64,000 nt of DNA from Dactylosporangium vinaceum. GTDB lineage: Bacteria > Actinomycetota > Actinomycetes > Mycobacteriales > Micromonosporaceae. Below, piece after piece: positions 54,273-62,234 of this stretch. A program made the translations under genes and the position numbers. Under the pieces are notes generated by a model. The model made no database searches. It was not told where the DNA came from and saw only the letters and a list, made by a program, of their open reading frames with translations. How positions within the stretch are numbered: the first letter of the stretch is position 1; every line of letters starts with the position of its first letter. The stretch lies in contig NZ_CP061913.1 of assembly GCF_019904175.1 (NCBI RefSeq), forward strand, positions 7,874,001 through 7,938,000, given 5' to 3'.

Positions 54273-54276
54273 TCAT
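54184..54276 (-). CDS. 30-aa peptide gene, copy A of a tandem pair
   Basis: Identical in DNA to copy B. Its ATG overlaps the stop of the upstream ATP-grasp gene (ATGA at 54273-54276). The upstream sequence CCGGAGGTCAGGGC offers GGAGGT nine bases before the start. It uses several codons that are rare at this G+C (AAT, CAA, TGT, AGG, CTT, GCA). No homologue comes to mind. Confidence 0.6.
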   Translation of the reverse strand: MSGTERSGVAVNQCCRVGFMSAPELAEVAA

Positions 54277-55517
54277 GCCCTGACCTCCGGCTCGATCTCG
54301 ATGCGGCTCTCGATCGCCTTGATGCGCTGGTAGTCGGCCTCGATCTGCTCCGGGTCGGGGCCGGCGAGGATGACCCAGGCCAGGTACGTGACCAGGTCCT
54401 CGGTGGCGACGACGCGGTCACCGGTACCAAAGGGAAAATGCTTGTCGACGAATGTCGGCAGCGCGTCGACGCCTTCGAAGATGTCGCCGTTGCGCCAGAC
54501 GCCGGTGGCGGGCGCGGAGATGAACACCGCTGACAGGTGCTGCCGCAGGTCGTAGGACTCCTTGAACTCCCCGCGCAGCCGGTGGGCGACGGTCCGGGCG
54601 ATCTGGCTGTCCCCTGTGGACATCCGGGTGATCATCTGGTGGCCGCCGCCGGCCGGGCGGGCCGCCGTCTCGAACAGCCGGGGGCCCTGCTTGGTGAGCA
54701 TGACCTCGCTGTGCCCGGGGCCGTTGCGGATGCCCAGCGCGTCGAGCACGCCGAAGACGTACGGGCGCAGCTCCAGCACGTCCGGGTCGTCGGCGGGCAG
54801 GAACTGCACCCGCTCGTAGATGCCGATCCGGTCGTCGCGGCGGTGCTTGGCGTAGCGGCACACGTCGACCAGGCCGTGCCGGCCGTCGACCGAGTAGGTG
54901 TCGACCAGATACTCGGTGCCCTCGGCGAACTCCTGCACCAGCACGCCCTCGTTGCGCACGCCGATGTAGTTGAGCTTGCCCAGGATGCGCTCGAAGATGG
55001 GGTGCCAGTCCTCGCCCGGCTGGACCAGGTGCACGTCCTCGGTCGCGCCGGAGTTCGGCGGCTTGACCACGAACCGCTCGTCGGCCAGGCCCTCTGCGGC
55101 GATCCAGGCGTCGAGCTCGTCCCGGTCGGCCGAGCAGTGCTGGCGCAGGTGCGGCAGGCCCGCCCGCTGCAGCGCCTGGGCCATCCGCCACTTGTCCCGC
55201 CGGTCGGGCCAGGTCGCGGCGTCGTTGCCCGTGCCGGGGCACAGGATCGCGGTCAGCTCGTCGCACAGCTGCACGCCCATCTCGGAGCCCGCGACCAGCC
55301 ACTGTGGACGATACTGGCGCAGCTCCTCGGCGAGCGCCTCCACCGGCCGGTCGCCGAGCACGTGCACGGCGGCGAAGTTCTCCGGATGCCAGGTGCCGTG
55401 GACGGCCTCGACCGCCTCACCGGCGACCATGACCGCGATCGGCGTCAACCCCTCGGCCCGGAAGGCGTCGGCATACTCGTGCCCGGTCGAGACCGGTTCG
55501 ACAATGATTGCTTCCAT
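54273..55517 (-). CDS. ATP-grasp carboxylate-amine ligase
   Basis: 414 aa, ATG with GGAGG five bases upstream. ATP-grasp features: DKWRMAQALQRAGLPHLRQH, RFVVKPPNSGATEDVHLV (ATP-binding Lys), VLVQEFAEGTEYLVDTYSVDG, and GPRLFETAARPAGGG. The last is the Glu/Asn-type metal region, here with Thr-Ala in place of the common N-x-R. It resembles L-amino-acid ligases of the BacD or carbamoyl-phosphate-synthase-like group, joining a carboxylate to an amine via acyl phosphate. It sits between the exporter and the peptide genes. Confidence 0.85.
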   Translation of the reverse strand: MEAIIVEPVSTGHEYADAFRAEGLTPIAVMVAGEAVEAVHGTWHPENFAAVHVLGDRPVEALAEELRQYRPQWLVAGSEMGVQLCDELTAILCPGTGNDAATWPDRRDKWRMAQALQRAGLPHLRQHCSADRDELDAWIAAEGLADERFVVKPPNSGATEDVHLVQPGEDWHPIFERILGKLNYIGVRNEGVLVQEFAEGTEYLVDTYSVDGRHGLVDVCRYAKHRRDDRIGIYERVQFLPADDPDVLELRPYVFGVLDALGIRNGPGHSEVMLTKQGPRLFETAARPAGGGHQMITRMSTGDSQIARTVAHRLRGEFKESYDLRQHLSAVFISAPATGVWRNGDIFEGVDALPTFVDKHFPFGTGDRVVATEDLVTYLAWVILAGPDPEQIEADYQRIKAIESRIEIEPEVRA

Positions 55518-55528
55518 CGTGTCCTCCT

Positions 55529-56746
55529 TCAACTCGAGCGTTCGGCGCGGCGCATGCCGAACCAGGCCGCGGTCAGCCCGGCGAGGCTGGTCAGGCCGAA
55601 GATCCACCAGACCGGCGGCCCGATGGCGAGCCACAGGGCGACGCCGCACACCGGCCCGAGCACGGTCCCGAGGCCGTACATGGCCTGTGCCGCACCCTGG
55701 TACCGGCTCAGCAGCTCCTCCGGCGCCGCGAGGGCCGGATAGGCGAACATCGTCGGGCCGCCGACGATCTCGGCGAGCGACCAGACGACGGTGCCGGCGA
55801 CGAACGCCACGACACCCCATTGGAATCCGTACAGCGAGTGCCCGAGCGCCAGCAGCACGAACCCGGTCGCGGCCACCCAGCGGGCCGGACGGCGCTGGGT
55901 CAGCTTCGTCACGAGCAGCTCGAGGCTGATGACGATGAGGCCGTTGAGGGACAGCATCGCCGCGTACCAGCCGGTGGCCAGGCCCGCGTCGCGCATCGCC
56001 AGCGGCAGCACGGCGACGTACTGCACGTAGACGAAGACGTTGATGAACATAGCGGCCAGGAACAGCGTGTAGCGCCGGTCGGCGAGCACCGGCCGGTAGC
56101 CGCCCCGCTGCTGGGCCGCGGACTCCGTGGCGCCGCGCGGGAACAGGAACACCGCCAGCAGCGCGAAGGCCGCCGTGGAGGCCGCCTCGACCCAGTAGAG
56201 CAGGTCGTAGGAGACGGCGACGAGCACGGCGCCGAGCAGCGGGGCGGTCGTCGCACCGACGTTCTGCACCAGGCGGTACAGCGCGAAGATCATCACCCGG
56301 CGGTGCTTGGCCGTGTGGGTGGCCAGCATCGCCGCGGCGGCCGGGCGGAACAGCTGGGTCGTCGCCCCGACCAGCGCGACGATGACCAGCACGGCCGGGT
56401 ACTGGTGCAGGTACAGCACGGTGGGCAGCAGCACCGCCGAGCCGGCCATGCTCAGCAGCGTGGTCGGGCGCGGGCCGAGCCGGTCGCCGAGCGCGCCGCC
56501 GGCCAGCAGGCCGACCACGAGCCCGGCGCCGTACACGCCCAGCGCCCACCCGGCCTGGCCCGCACTGAACCCGCGCGCGGTCATGAACAGCACGAGGTAC
56601 GCCTGGAAGAACGTCCCGAGCTGGTTGACGAGCACGCCGGCCAGCAGCGCCCGCACCGGCGTGGGGGTGGCCCGCAGGGTCGCGAGCACCCCCGCGCCGG
56701 CCGGCTCCTGCTGCTGCTGCTGATCCTGGTCCTGCACGGCGGTCAC
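55529..56746 (-). CDS. Major facilitator superfamily exporter
   Basis: 405 aa, GTG start overlapping the stop of the upstream ATP-grasp gene (GTGA). The N-terminus is odd: a Gln/Asp run (QDQDQQQQQ) before the first helix. Twelve membrane helices; GALGDRLGPRPTTLL between helices two and three is the MFS loop motif. By position it exports the cluster product and may give self-resistance. Confidence 0.9.
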   Translation of the reverse strand: MTAVQDQDQQQQQEPAGAGVLATLRATPTPVRALLAGVLVNQLGTFFQAYLVLFMTARGFSAGQAGWALGVYGAGLVVGLLAGGALGDRLGPRPTTLLSMAGSAVLLPTVLYLHQYPAVLVIVALVGATTQLFRPAAAAMLATHTAKHRRVMIFALYRLVQNVGATTAPLLGAVLVAVSYDLLYWVEAASTAAFALLAVFLFPRGATESAAQQRGGYRPVLADRRYTLFLAAMFINVFVYVQYVAVLPLAMRDAGLATGWYAAMLSLNGLIVISLELLVTKLTQRRPARWVAATGFVLLALGHSLYGFQWGVVAFVAGTVVWSLAEIVGGPTMFAYPALAAPEELLSRYQGAAQAMYGLGTVLGPVCGVALWLAIGPPVWWIFGLTSLAGLTAAWFGMRRAERSS

Positions 56747-57954
56747 GAGGTCACCCGCAGGGCGCCCGCGGCCGCGTCGAGCGCGGCCGTGACCTCCGCC
56801 GCCGTCGCCGCGACGGCCGTCACGAAGCCGAGCCGGGTCAGCGCGCTGCCCTTCGGCGGCGGCGAGACGACCATGCCCGGGCGGGCCATGACCACCGTGC
56901 GGTCGGCGGCGGCCGGGAGCCTGTCCGCGGCGAACCCGATGGTGCCGATGCGGGTGTCGTCGGCCTCGGCGTAGAGGAACCGCACCCCGGCGACGGTGTG
57001 GCGCTGCGGCGGCACGATGTATCGCTCGCCGCAGGCCGTCGCCGCCACCGCCAGGCCCGGCTGGACGCCTGTCGCGCGGGCGCCCAGGTAGCCGATCAGG
57101 TCGCCGCCGAGGCGGGCGTTGACCTCGATCACCCGCGGGCCGTCGGCGGTGAGCCGCAGCTCGGTGTGGGTGACGCCGTCGCCGTAGCCCAGGGCGGTGT
57201 GGGTCCGCTGCAGGATCGCGGCGAGCTCCTCGTCGCGCAGGAGCGGGTCGGCGCCGTCGACGAGGTGGCCGACCTCCTCGAAGCAGGGCGGGTACCCCAG
57301 CTGCTTGCGGGCCACGATCATCGGCGTCACGCGGCCGCGGTGCACGACCGAGTCGACGCTGATCTCCGGGCCGTCGGCGTAGCCCTCGACGAGGACCCGG
57401 GCGTCGTGGGCCGGCGCCCCGGGCACGGTGGTGTCGTGCGCGAACGCGAACCGGGTGGCCAACTCGTCCGGGTCGTCGACGCGCACGACGCCGAGGCTGG
57501 CCGCGAGCGCGCGGGGCTTGAGCACCACCGGGTAGCCGATCCCCTCCGCCGCGCCCAGGGCCTCCGCGACCGAGGTGACGAGGACCGACGGTGGCTGCCC
57601 GACGCCGGCCGCGGCGAGCGCGGCGCGGGTCAGGTGCTTGTCCCGGCAGGCGGCGACGGCGGCCGCGCCGGGCCCGGGCAGGCCGAGCGCCTCAGCGACC
57701 CGGGCCACGGGCAGGACGAAGCCCTCGTCCCAGCACAGCACGCCGGCCGCGGCGCCGGCCTCCTTGACCGCGAGGGTCAGCGCGTCCGCGTCGCCCAGGT
57801 CGGCCACCTGCGTGGAGCCGGCGAGGTACGGCGTCTCCCAGGTCGGCGCGGCCGGGCTCACCAGGTGCAGCCGGTAGTGCGGGGCGATCTCCTCCAGCAG
57901 GTAGCCGCGGTAGTCCTGCAGGCCCGTGCCGATCAGCACGATCAGCGGCTTCAC
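56743..57954 (-). CDS. ATP-grasp ligase
   Basis: 403 aa from a GTG overlapping the stop of the upstream small gene. ATP-grasp motifs are clear: RDKHLTRAALAAAGV, GYPVVLKPRALAASLGVVRV, ARVLVEGYADGPEISVDSVV and VIEVNARLGGDLIGYLG, with the Glu-x-Asn-x-Arg metal site intact. It belongs with the BacD/L-amino-acid-ligase-like enzymes that build dipeptides or amides. Together with the two other ligases it could assemble amide bonds onto a hydrazino acid. Confidence 0.9.
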   Translation of the reverse strand: MKPLIVLIGTGLQDYRGYLLEEIAPHYRLHLVSPAAPTWETPYLAGSTQVADLGDADALTLAVKEAGAAAGVLCWDEGFVLPVARVAEALGLPGPGAAAVAACRDKHLTRAALAAAGVGQPPSVLVTSVAEALGAAEGIGYPVVLKPRALAASLGVVRVDDPDELATRFAFAHDTTVPGAPAHDARVLVEGYADGPEISVDSVVHRGRVTPMIVARKQLGYPPCFEEVGHLVDGADPLLRDEELAAILQRTHTALGYGDGVTHTELRLTADGPRVIEVNARLGGDLIGYLGARATGVQPGLAVAATACGERYIVPPQRHTVAGVRFLYAEADDTRIGTIGFAADRLPAAADRTVVMARPGMVVSPPPKGSALTRLGFVTAVAATAAEVTAALDAAAGALRVTS

Positions 57955-58265
57955 GCGGGCACCTCCTCGATCCGCGACACGCCCACCGAGCCGTCGTCGC
58001 GCCGCCAGCGCTCGGTGAGCCGCAGCCGCCCGTCGGCCAGCCGGTCGGGGGTGCTGACGCATGTGCCGGCGACCACCGCACCGTCGGCCATGACCTGGCA
58101 GTAGGCCGCCTTGATGACGCCGTCGGCGGCGCAGGTGCCGACCAGCCGTCCGGTGCGCACCGGCCCGCCCGCGAACTCGGCCCAGACCAGCGAGCCGTCC
58201 TGGTGGTAGTGGCCGCGCGCGCCGTTGGGCTCCGCGGGCTGCACGACCAGTCCGTCGTAGCTCAT
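57951..58265 (-). CDS. Small conserved protein of the family often labelled 'N-acetylglutamate synthase'
   Basis: 104 aa. Start ATG overlaps the lysine-hydroxylase stop, and its stop overlaps the next start. GHYHQDGSLVWAEFAGGPVRTGRLVGTCAADG and CVSTPDRLADGRLRLTERWRRDDG match a family of ~110-aa beta-barrel-like proteins carrying that database label with little support. No GNAT acetyltransferase motif is present, so I do not accept that enzyme function. It may be a binding or cyclase-like accessory in the pathway. Confidence 0.75.
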   Translation of the reverse strand: MSYDGLVVQPAEPNGARGHYHQDGSLVWAEFAGGPVRTGRLVGTCAADGVIKAAYCQVMADGAVVAGTCVSTPDRLADGRLRLTERWRRDDGSVGVSRIEEVPA

Positions 58266-59533
58266 GCGATCCACCGCACCGGGCACAGCTCGTCGATGAC
58301 GTTGTAGACCGCCCGGCCGGCCATCGCGTTGATGACGCCCGCGGCCCGCACCGGCAGGAGCGTGAGGTTCGCGTCCGGGACGCCGTGGCTGTACCGGGCC
58401 CGGTTGAGCACGAAGATGCGGTGCCCGTTCATGCCCTTCCAGCGCAGCGAGTAGTCGGGCTCGATGAGCATGTCGCCGTCGTCGTCGTACTCGACCCGCT
58501 CGGCCAGGTCGTCGTCGAACGGCACCGGGCTCGCCTCGCGGCCGACGGCGACGATGATGTGCCGGGCCCGGTGCACCTCGCGGCCGCCGGGCGTGTCGCA
58601 GCGCATGACGAGCTCGCCGCCGTCGGTCTCCACCGCGACGACGTCCCGGCCCGGGTACAGCACCGCCGGGAACCGGTCCAGGTCAAGCATGCGGTCGTAG
58701 TTGGCCTGGTACAGCACCCGCAGCGCGCCCGGGGTCAGTGCGTCGCCGGTGGGCCCCTGCTCGACCACGAGCCGGCGCCGGGTGCCCCGGCTGAGCTGCT
58801 GCAGGAACTGCTGGTGCGCCGGGCGGTAGAACTCGTTGGCCACCGGGGAGTCGTCGATGGTCTGGAACCACTGCCGCCGGCCGAGCCAGCGCACGTCGGT
58901 GAAGCCGGCGTTGATGAGCTTCAGGACGCACTCGAGGCCGGTCTGCCCGCCGCCGACGACGGCGATCGGCGCGTTGAGGTCGGCCCGCAGCCCGTCGATG
59001 CGCCACCCCAGGTCGTCGGCGATGAGCACCGACTCCGGCAGCCCGGCCATCCACGCCGGGCGCACCGCCCGCGTCCCGACCCCCACCGACAGGTGCTGGG
59101 CCCGGGCCACCGGACGGCCGCCGGCATGCAGTTCAAACCCGTCGCCGGTGTACGTGACCCGCTCGATCGGGGTGCCGTAGTGGATACCTTCGATGCGGCG
59201 GGCGGCCCAGGTCAGATACCGCACGTACTCCATCCGCGGGATCGTGTCGAACTGGGCGTTGAGCAGTGCGAAGAGCCGGCCGGTGGTGACCAGGTAGTTC
59301 ATGAACGTCAACGGGTGCTGCGGGTCGACGAGCGAGACCAGATCCTTCATCCACGACGTCTGCATCCGCACGCCGGGGCTGAGCAGGGCCGGGTGCCACG
59401 CCGGGCCGGGCTGGCTGTCGAAGAGCGCGGCGCGGCCGAGGTTCGCGGCCGGGAACAGTGCGGCCAGGCTCAGGTTGGCCGGTCCGGCCCCGACCCCGGC
59501 CACGTGATACGTGGGCAGATCATTGCTGTACAC
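58262..59533 (-). CDS. L-lysine N6-monooxygenase (IucD/SidA family), putative N6-hydroxylysine maker
   Basis: 423 aa from a GTG with AGGAGG six bases upstream, overlapping the oxidase gene by 14 bp. FAD site GVGAGPANLSLAAL (13-26) and NADPH site VVGGGQTGLECV (192-203) are both clear. WHPALLSPGVRMQTSWMKDLVSLVDP is the family's flavin/substrate region. These enzymes hydroxylate the side-chain amine of Lys or Orn. Beside a MetRS-like protein and cupin it most likely supplies N6-hydroxylysine for N-N bond formation, like Spb38 (s56-p1) or PyrM (pyrazomycin), rather than a siderophore, as no siderophore synthetase is present. Confidence 0.9.
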   Translation of the reverse strand: MYSNDLPTYHVAGVGAGPANLSLAALFPAANLGRAALFDSQPGPAWHPALLSPGVRMQTSWMKDLVSLVDPQHPLTFMNYLVTTGRLFALLNAQFDTIPRMEYVRYLTWAARRIEGIHYGTPIERVTYTGDGFELHAGGRPVARAQHLSVGVGTRAVRPAWMAGLPESVLIADDLGWRIDGLRADLNAPIAVVGGGQTGLECVLKLINAGFTDVRWLGRRQWFQTIDDSPVANEFYRPAHQQFLQQLSRGTRRRLVVEQGPTGDALTPGALRVLYQANYDRMLDLDRFPAVLYPGRDVVAVETDGGELVMRCDTPGGREVHRARHIIVAVGREASPVPFDDDLAERVEYDDDGDMLIEPDYSLRWKGMNGHRIFVLNRARYSHGVPDANLTLLPVRAAGVINAMAGRAVYNVIDELCPVRWIA

Positions 59534-60515
59534 GAGTGTCCTCCTGATTGTGGTGAGGGCTGTCGGGCGTGGTGCCGAGGATCTGCTCGGCCGCCCGGGC
59601 GCTTGCCGCCAGCGCGGTCTTGGCCGCGCCGCCGGAGCCGCCGGTGAAGGCGAGGACCCGGCCGCCGGTGCCGGGCACCTCCCGCAGGCACAGGACCGGC
59701 GGGTCGGCGTAGCAGTCGGTGGCGTCGACCCGGCGCACGGGCGGGCCGGGGCGCAGTCCCGGCAGGCGGCGGCGCAGCAGGCGGGCGACGTCGACGGCCG
59801 GCCGTGCGGGCGGGTCACCGGGGGCGACGGCCCACTCCTCGGTAGCGACGCCGGCGAGGAGCAGGTCGCCGCCGAGCGGGATGCCGTACAGGGCGCCGTC
59901 GCTGAAGATCGGCGGGAGCGGCCCCTGGCAGTGGTGCACGGTGTAGCGGATCGCCTTGACCCGCAGGCCCAGCGCGTCGAGCCCGGCCCGGGCCAGCAGC
60001 GCGGGCGTCCACGCCCCGGCCGCGTAGACGAGCACGTCGGGCTCGCCGGGCAGCCGGGTGGTGACCGTCGCGTTCGCCCGGGCGGCCAGGTCGGCCAGCA
60101 CCGCGGCGCGCAGGGCGGCCGGGTCGGTGCGCCCGCCGCCGGTGTCCAGGACCGCGCTCGTGCCGGGCTCGAGGGCCGCCCAGCCGAGCGCGGTCAGCTC
60201 GGGGACGCCGACCACGCGGGCGTCCAGGCCGGCCAGGGCCCCGGCGCCGGCCGCGCCGAAGAGGACCGACGGCAGCGGCACGAACGCCGCCCACCGCCGC
60301 AGCACCGGGCTGTCGCGCAGCTCGGCGAGGCTGTCGCGGGCCAGTTCCCGCTGCCGGGGATCGGGGTCGTAGCCGCGCACCGCCCCGCCGGAGACGCTCG
60401 TCGCGTCGCGCAGCCCCGGCGGCCCGGTGGCCAGCTCGACGTCGGCGCCGGCCCGGGCCAGCCGCCAGGCGAGCAGGGAGCCGGCGAGGCCGGCCCCGAT
60501 GATGCCGATCCTCAT
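59520..60515 (-). CDS. FAD-dependent D-amino-acid/glycine-oxidase-like enzyme
   Basis: 331 aa. Starts MRIGIIGAGLAGSLLAWRLARAG (Rossmann FAD motif). Other DAO marks are VYAAGAWTPALLARAG and GIPLGGDLLLAGVATEE; the end has AFTGGSGGAAKTALAAS, an FAD-contact motif. In the s56-p1 and triacsin clusters a related oxidase cleaves the lysine part from N6-(carboxymethylamino)lysine to free hydrazinoacetic acid; I propose the same step here. The start overlaps the MetRS-like stop by one base. Confidence 0.85.
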   Translation of the reverse strand: MRIGIIGAGLAGSLLAWRLARAGADVELATGPPGLRDATSVSGGAVRGYDPDPRQRELARDSLAELRDSPVLRRWAAFVPLPSVLFGAAGAGALAGLDARVVGVPELTALGWAALEPGTSAVLDTGGGRTDPAALRAAVLADLAARANATVTTRLPGEPDVLVYAAGAWTPALLARAGLDALGLRVKAIRYTVHHCQGPLPPIFSDGALYGIPLGGDLLLAGVATEEWAVAPGDPPARPAVDVARLLRRRLPGLRPGPPVRRVDATDCYADPPVLCLREVPGTGGRVLAFTGGSGGAAKTALAASARAAEQILGTTPDSPHHNQEDTRVQQ

Positions 60516-61888
60516 CAGTCGCCGCCGGTGAGGACCGCGCGTAACGTGGCCGCCTCGGCCGCGCCGTCCGGCCCCGCGGCGAGCAGGCTCAGCAGGGCGC
60601 GGGCGGCGAGCGGCGCGTCGAAGCCGGCGTAGCGCAGGGCCAGCTCGCCGCGCTGCTGCTCGGCCGGGCGCAGCGCCGCCGGGAGCGACTCGGCGTGCGG
60701 GTGGCCCGCAAGCAGCGGCCGGACGTATGCGGTGAACGCGTCGAACGCCTCGCGGGTGAAGTCGCTGCCGACCCGGTCAGGCCGGTTGAAGGCCAGGAAC
60801 AGCCGCACGATCGCCGGGTCGGCGTCGGCGAGCAGGTCGTTGGCCCACACGGCGTGGTTGCGGCTGGTGGAGAACTTGAACCCGTCGAGGGTGAAGAACC
60901 GGTTCACCACGCTCATCCCGGCCAGCCGGCCGAGGTCGACACCGGCCGTGGCGAGCAGGGCCGGCCACATGATGCCGTAGAAGTAGGCGTTGTCGATGCC
61001 GTAGAAGTTCCACATGCCACGGACCCGCTCGTTCCAGACGCGGGCCATGGCCGCCGGGTCCTCGGCGACGCCCGGCCGCAGGCACTGGGCCACGCCGCGG
61101 ACGAAGTTCAGGCAGACCTCGACGTAGACGTCGAGGCGCAGCCCCGCGATCGGGCCACTGCCGGCGACACCCCAGTCGGTCGGGTACGCGGCCGGGATGA
61201 CCGGCAGCGGGCGGGACAGCGCGGTGTCGATCAGGGCGCGCACGTCGACCGGCAGCTCGGCGCGCAGCCACAGCGACTGCAGGGCCGGGCGGTGCGCCTC
61301 CAGGTCGAGCACGGGGACGTTGGCGCGCAACGGCACCGCGGCGCCGCCGCAGCGCGCGCAGCGCACCTCGGTCATGTCCTGGGCCGAGGTGAAGCCGCCG
61401 CAGCCCTCGCAGCCGCCGCCGCACGCCTCGTGGCCGCAGGCGCCGCAGAGTCCCTCGACGTAGGAGTGGTGCAGGGTTCGGGCGCAGCCGGCGCAGCGGT
61501 GCAGGGTGATCGTCCGCTGGGGCAGCGCACCCGACTCGACGAGCCGCCCGGCCATCGTGGCCATGGCCTCGGCGTAGCCGGGGGCCCGGGGGTCGATGAA
61601 GGCGTCGTAGTCGATGCGGGCCCGGCGGAACGCCTCGACGATGTCGTCGCGGAAGCCGTCGACCATCTTGTCGACGTCCACGCCGTCGAGCTCGGCCCGG
61701 GTCAGCACCCAGTTCTGGTGCACGTCGACGCCGGCCATGGCCAGCACGTGCTCGCCGCGGGCGCGGGCGGCGCGGGCGGCGAAGTCGGCGGCCAGGTACG
61801 GGCCGGAGAGGTGGCCGATGTGCAGCGGCCCGTTGGCGGTCGGCGGCGGGATCGACACCACGTCGACGAGCGGCTCCGGCTCAGCCAT
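60515..61888 (-). CDS. Methionyl-tRNA-synthetase-like ligase, putative hydrazine synthetase catalytic part
   Basis: 457 aa, shorter than true MetRS and lacking the anticodon-binding domain. Class I motifs are intact: HIGH at 23-26 (TANGPLHIGHLSG) and a KMSKS variant KFSTS at 338-342. A zinc-knuckle region with many Cys (CAGC, CGAC, CEGC, CARC, ~132-180) matches the MetRS connective domain. In known hydrazine synthetases (Spb40, Tri28, PyrN type) such a domain activates an amino acid with ATP and joins it to N6-hydroxylysine, and it is fused to a cupin. Here the cupin is the preceding separate gene, overlapping by 8 bp. Confidence 0.9.
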   Translation of the reverse strand: MAEPEPLVDVVSIPPPTANGPLHIGHLSGPYLAADFAARAARARGEHVLAMAGVDVHQNWVLTRAELDGVDVDKMVDGFRDDIVEAFRRARIDYDAFIDPRAPGYAEAMATMAGRLVESGALPQRTITLHRCAGCARTLHHSYVEGLCGACGHEACGGGCEGCGGFTSAQDMTEVRCARCGGAAVPLRANVPVLDLEAHRPALQSLWLRAELPVDVRALIDTALSRPLPVIPAAYPTDWGVAGSGPIAGLRLDVYVEVCLNFVRGVAQCLRPGVAEDPAAMARVWNERVRGMWNFYGIDNAYFYGIMWPALLATAGVDLGRLAGMSVVNRFFTLDGFKFSTSRNHAVWANDLLADADPAIVRLFLAFNRPDRVGSDFTREAFDAFTAYVRPLLAGHPHAESLPAALRPAEQQRGELALRYAGFDAPLAARALLSLLAAGPDGAAEAATLRAVLTGGD

Positions 61889-62234
61889 GCTGCACCTCGC
61901 TCGGGTCGTGCCAGTAGGCGCTGAACACGACGAGCGGCTCGTCGGGGCGGCGATTGTGCACAACGTGGCGTTCGCCGGATTCGAGCAGGAACGCGTCACC
62001 GGTCCGGACATCGACGGGTTCGCGCCCGTCGACCGACACCGCGGCGTCGCCCTGCACCACGATCGACAGCTCCAGCTCCGGATGCTTGTCCTCCGGGCTC
62101 TGGCCACCGGCCGGCACCTGGTACCACATCGCGCGGAACGGCAGCGCTGTCACGCCCTCGTAGTCGTCCCACCGGAACACGTCCACGTCACCCACGGGCC
62201 GGTTCGGCCCACGGCCCATCTGATACGTCCGCAT
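61881..62234 (-). CDS. Single-domain cupin, putative N-N bond-forming partner
   Basis: 117 aa, first gene of the operon. Cupin motif 1 is in KHPELELSIVVQGDAAV (His51, Glu53/Glu55) and motif 2 in GDAFLLESGERHVVHN (His90/His93). In characterised hydrazine synthetases a zinc-binding cupin rearranges the O-aminoacyl N6-hydroxylysine ester into the hydrazine. The 8-bp overlap with the MetRS-like gene implies equal production and a complex. It begins 145 bp from the divergent SARP gene. Confidence 0.88.
   Translation of the reverse strand: MRTYQMGRGPNRPVGDVDVFRWDDYEGVTALPFRAMWYQVPAGGQSPEDKHPELELSIVVQGDAAVSVDGREPVDVRTGDAFLLESGERHVVHNRRPDEPLVVFSAYWHDPSEVQHG

Noticed and set aside
57951..58265. True N-acetylglutamate synthase for arginine biosynthesis
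   Set aside because: No GNAT acetyl-CoA motif, no arg genes nearby, and only 104 residues.
58262..59533. Siderophore (hydroxamate) biosynthesis as the purpose of the lysine N6-hydroxylase
   Set aside because: No IucA/IucC-type or NRPS synthetase, acyltransferase or iron-uptake gene is near. The MetRS-like, cupin and DAO-like neighbours fit hydrazine formation better.
60515..61888. Housekeeping methionyl-tRNA synthetase
   Set aside because: Only 457 residues, no anticodon-binding domain, variant KFSTS, and overlaps with cupin and oxidase genes inside a biosynthetic operon.
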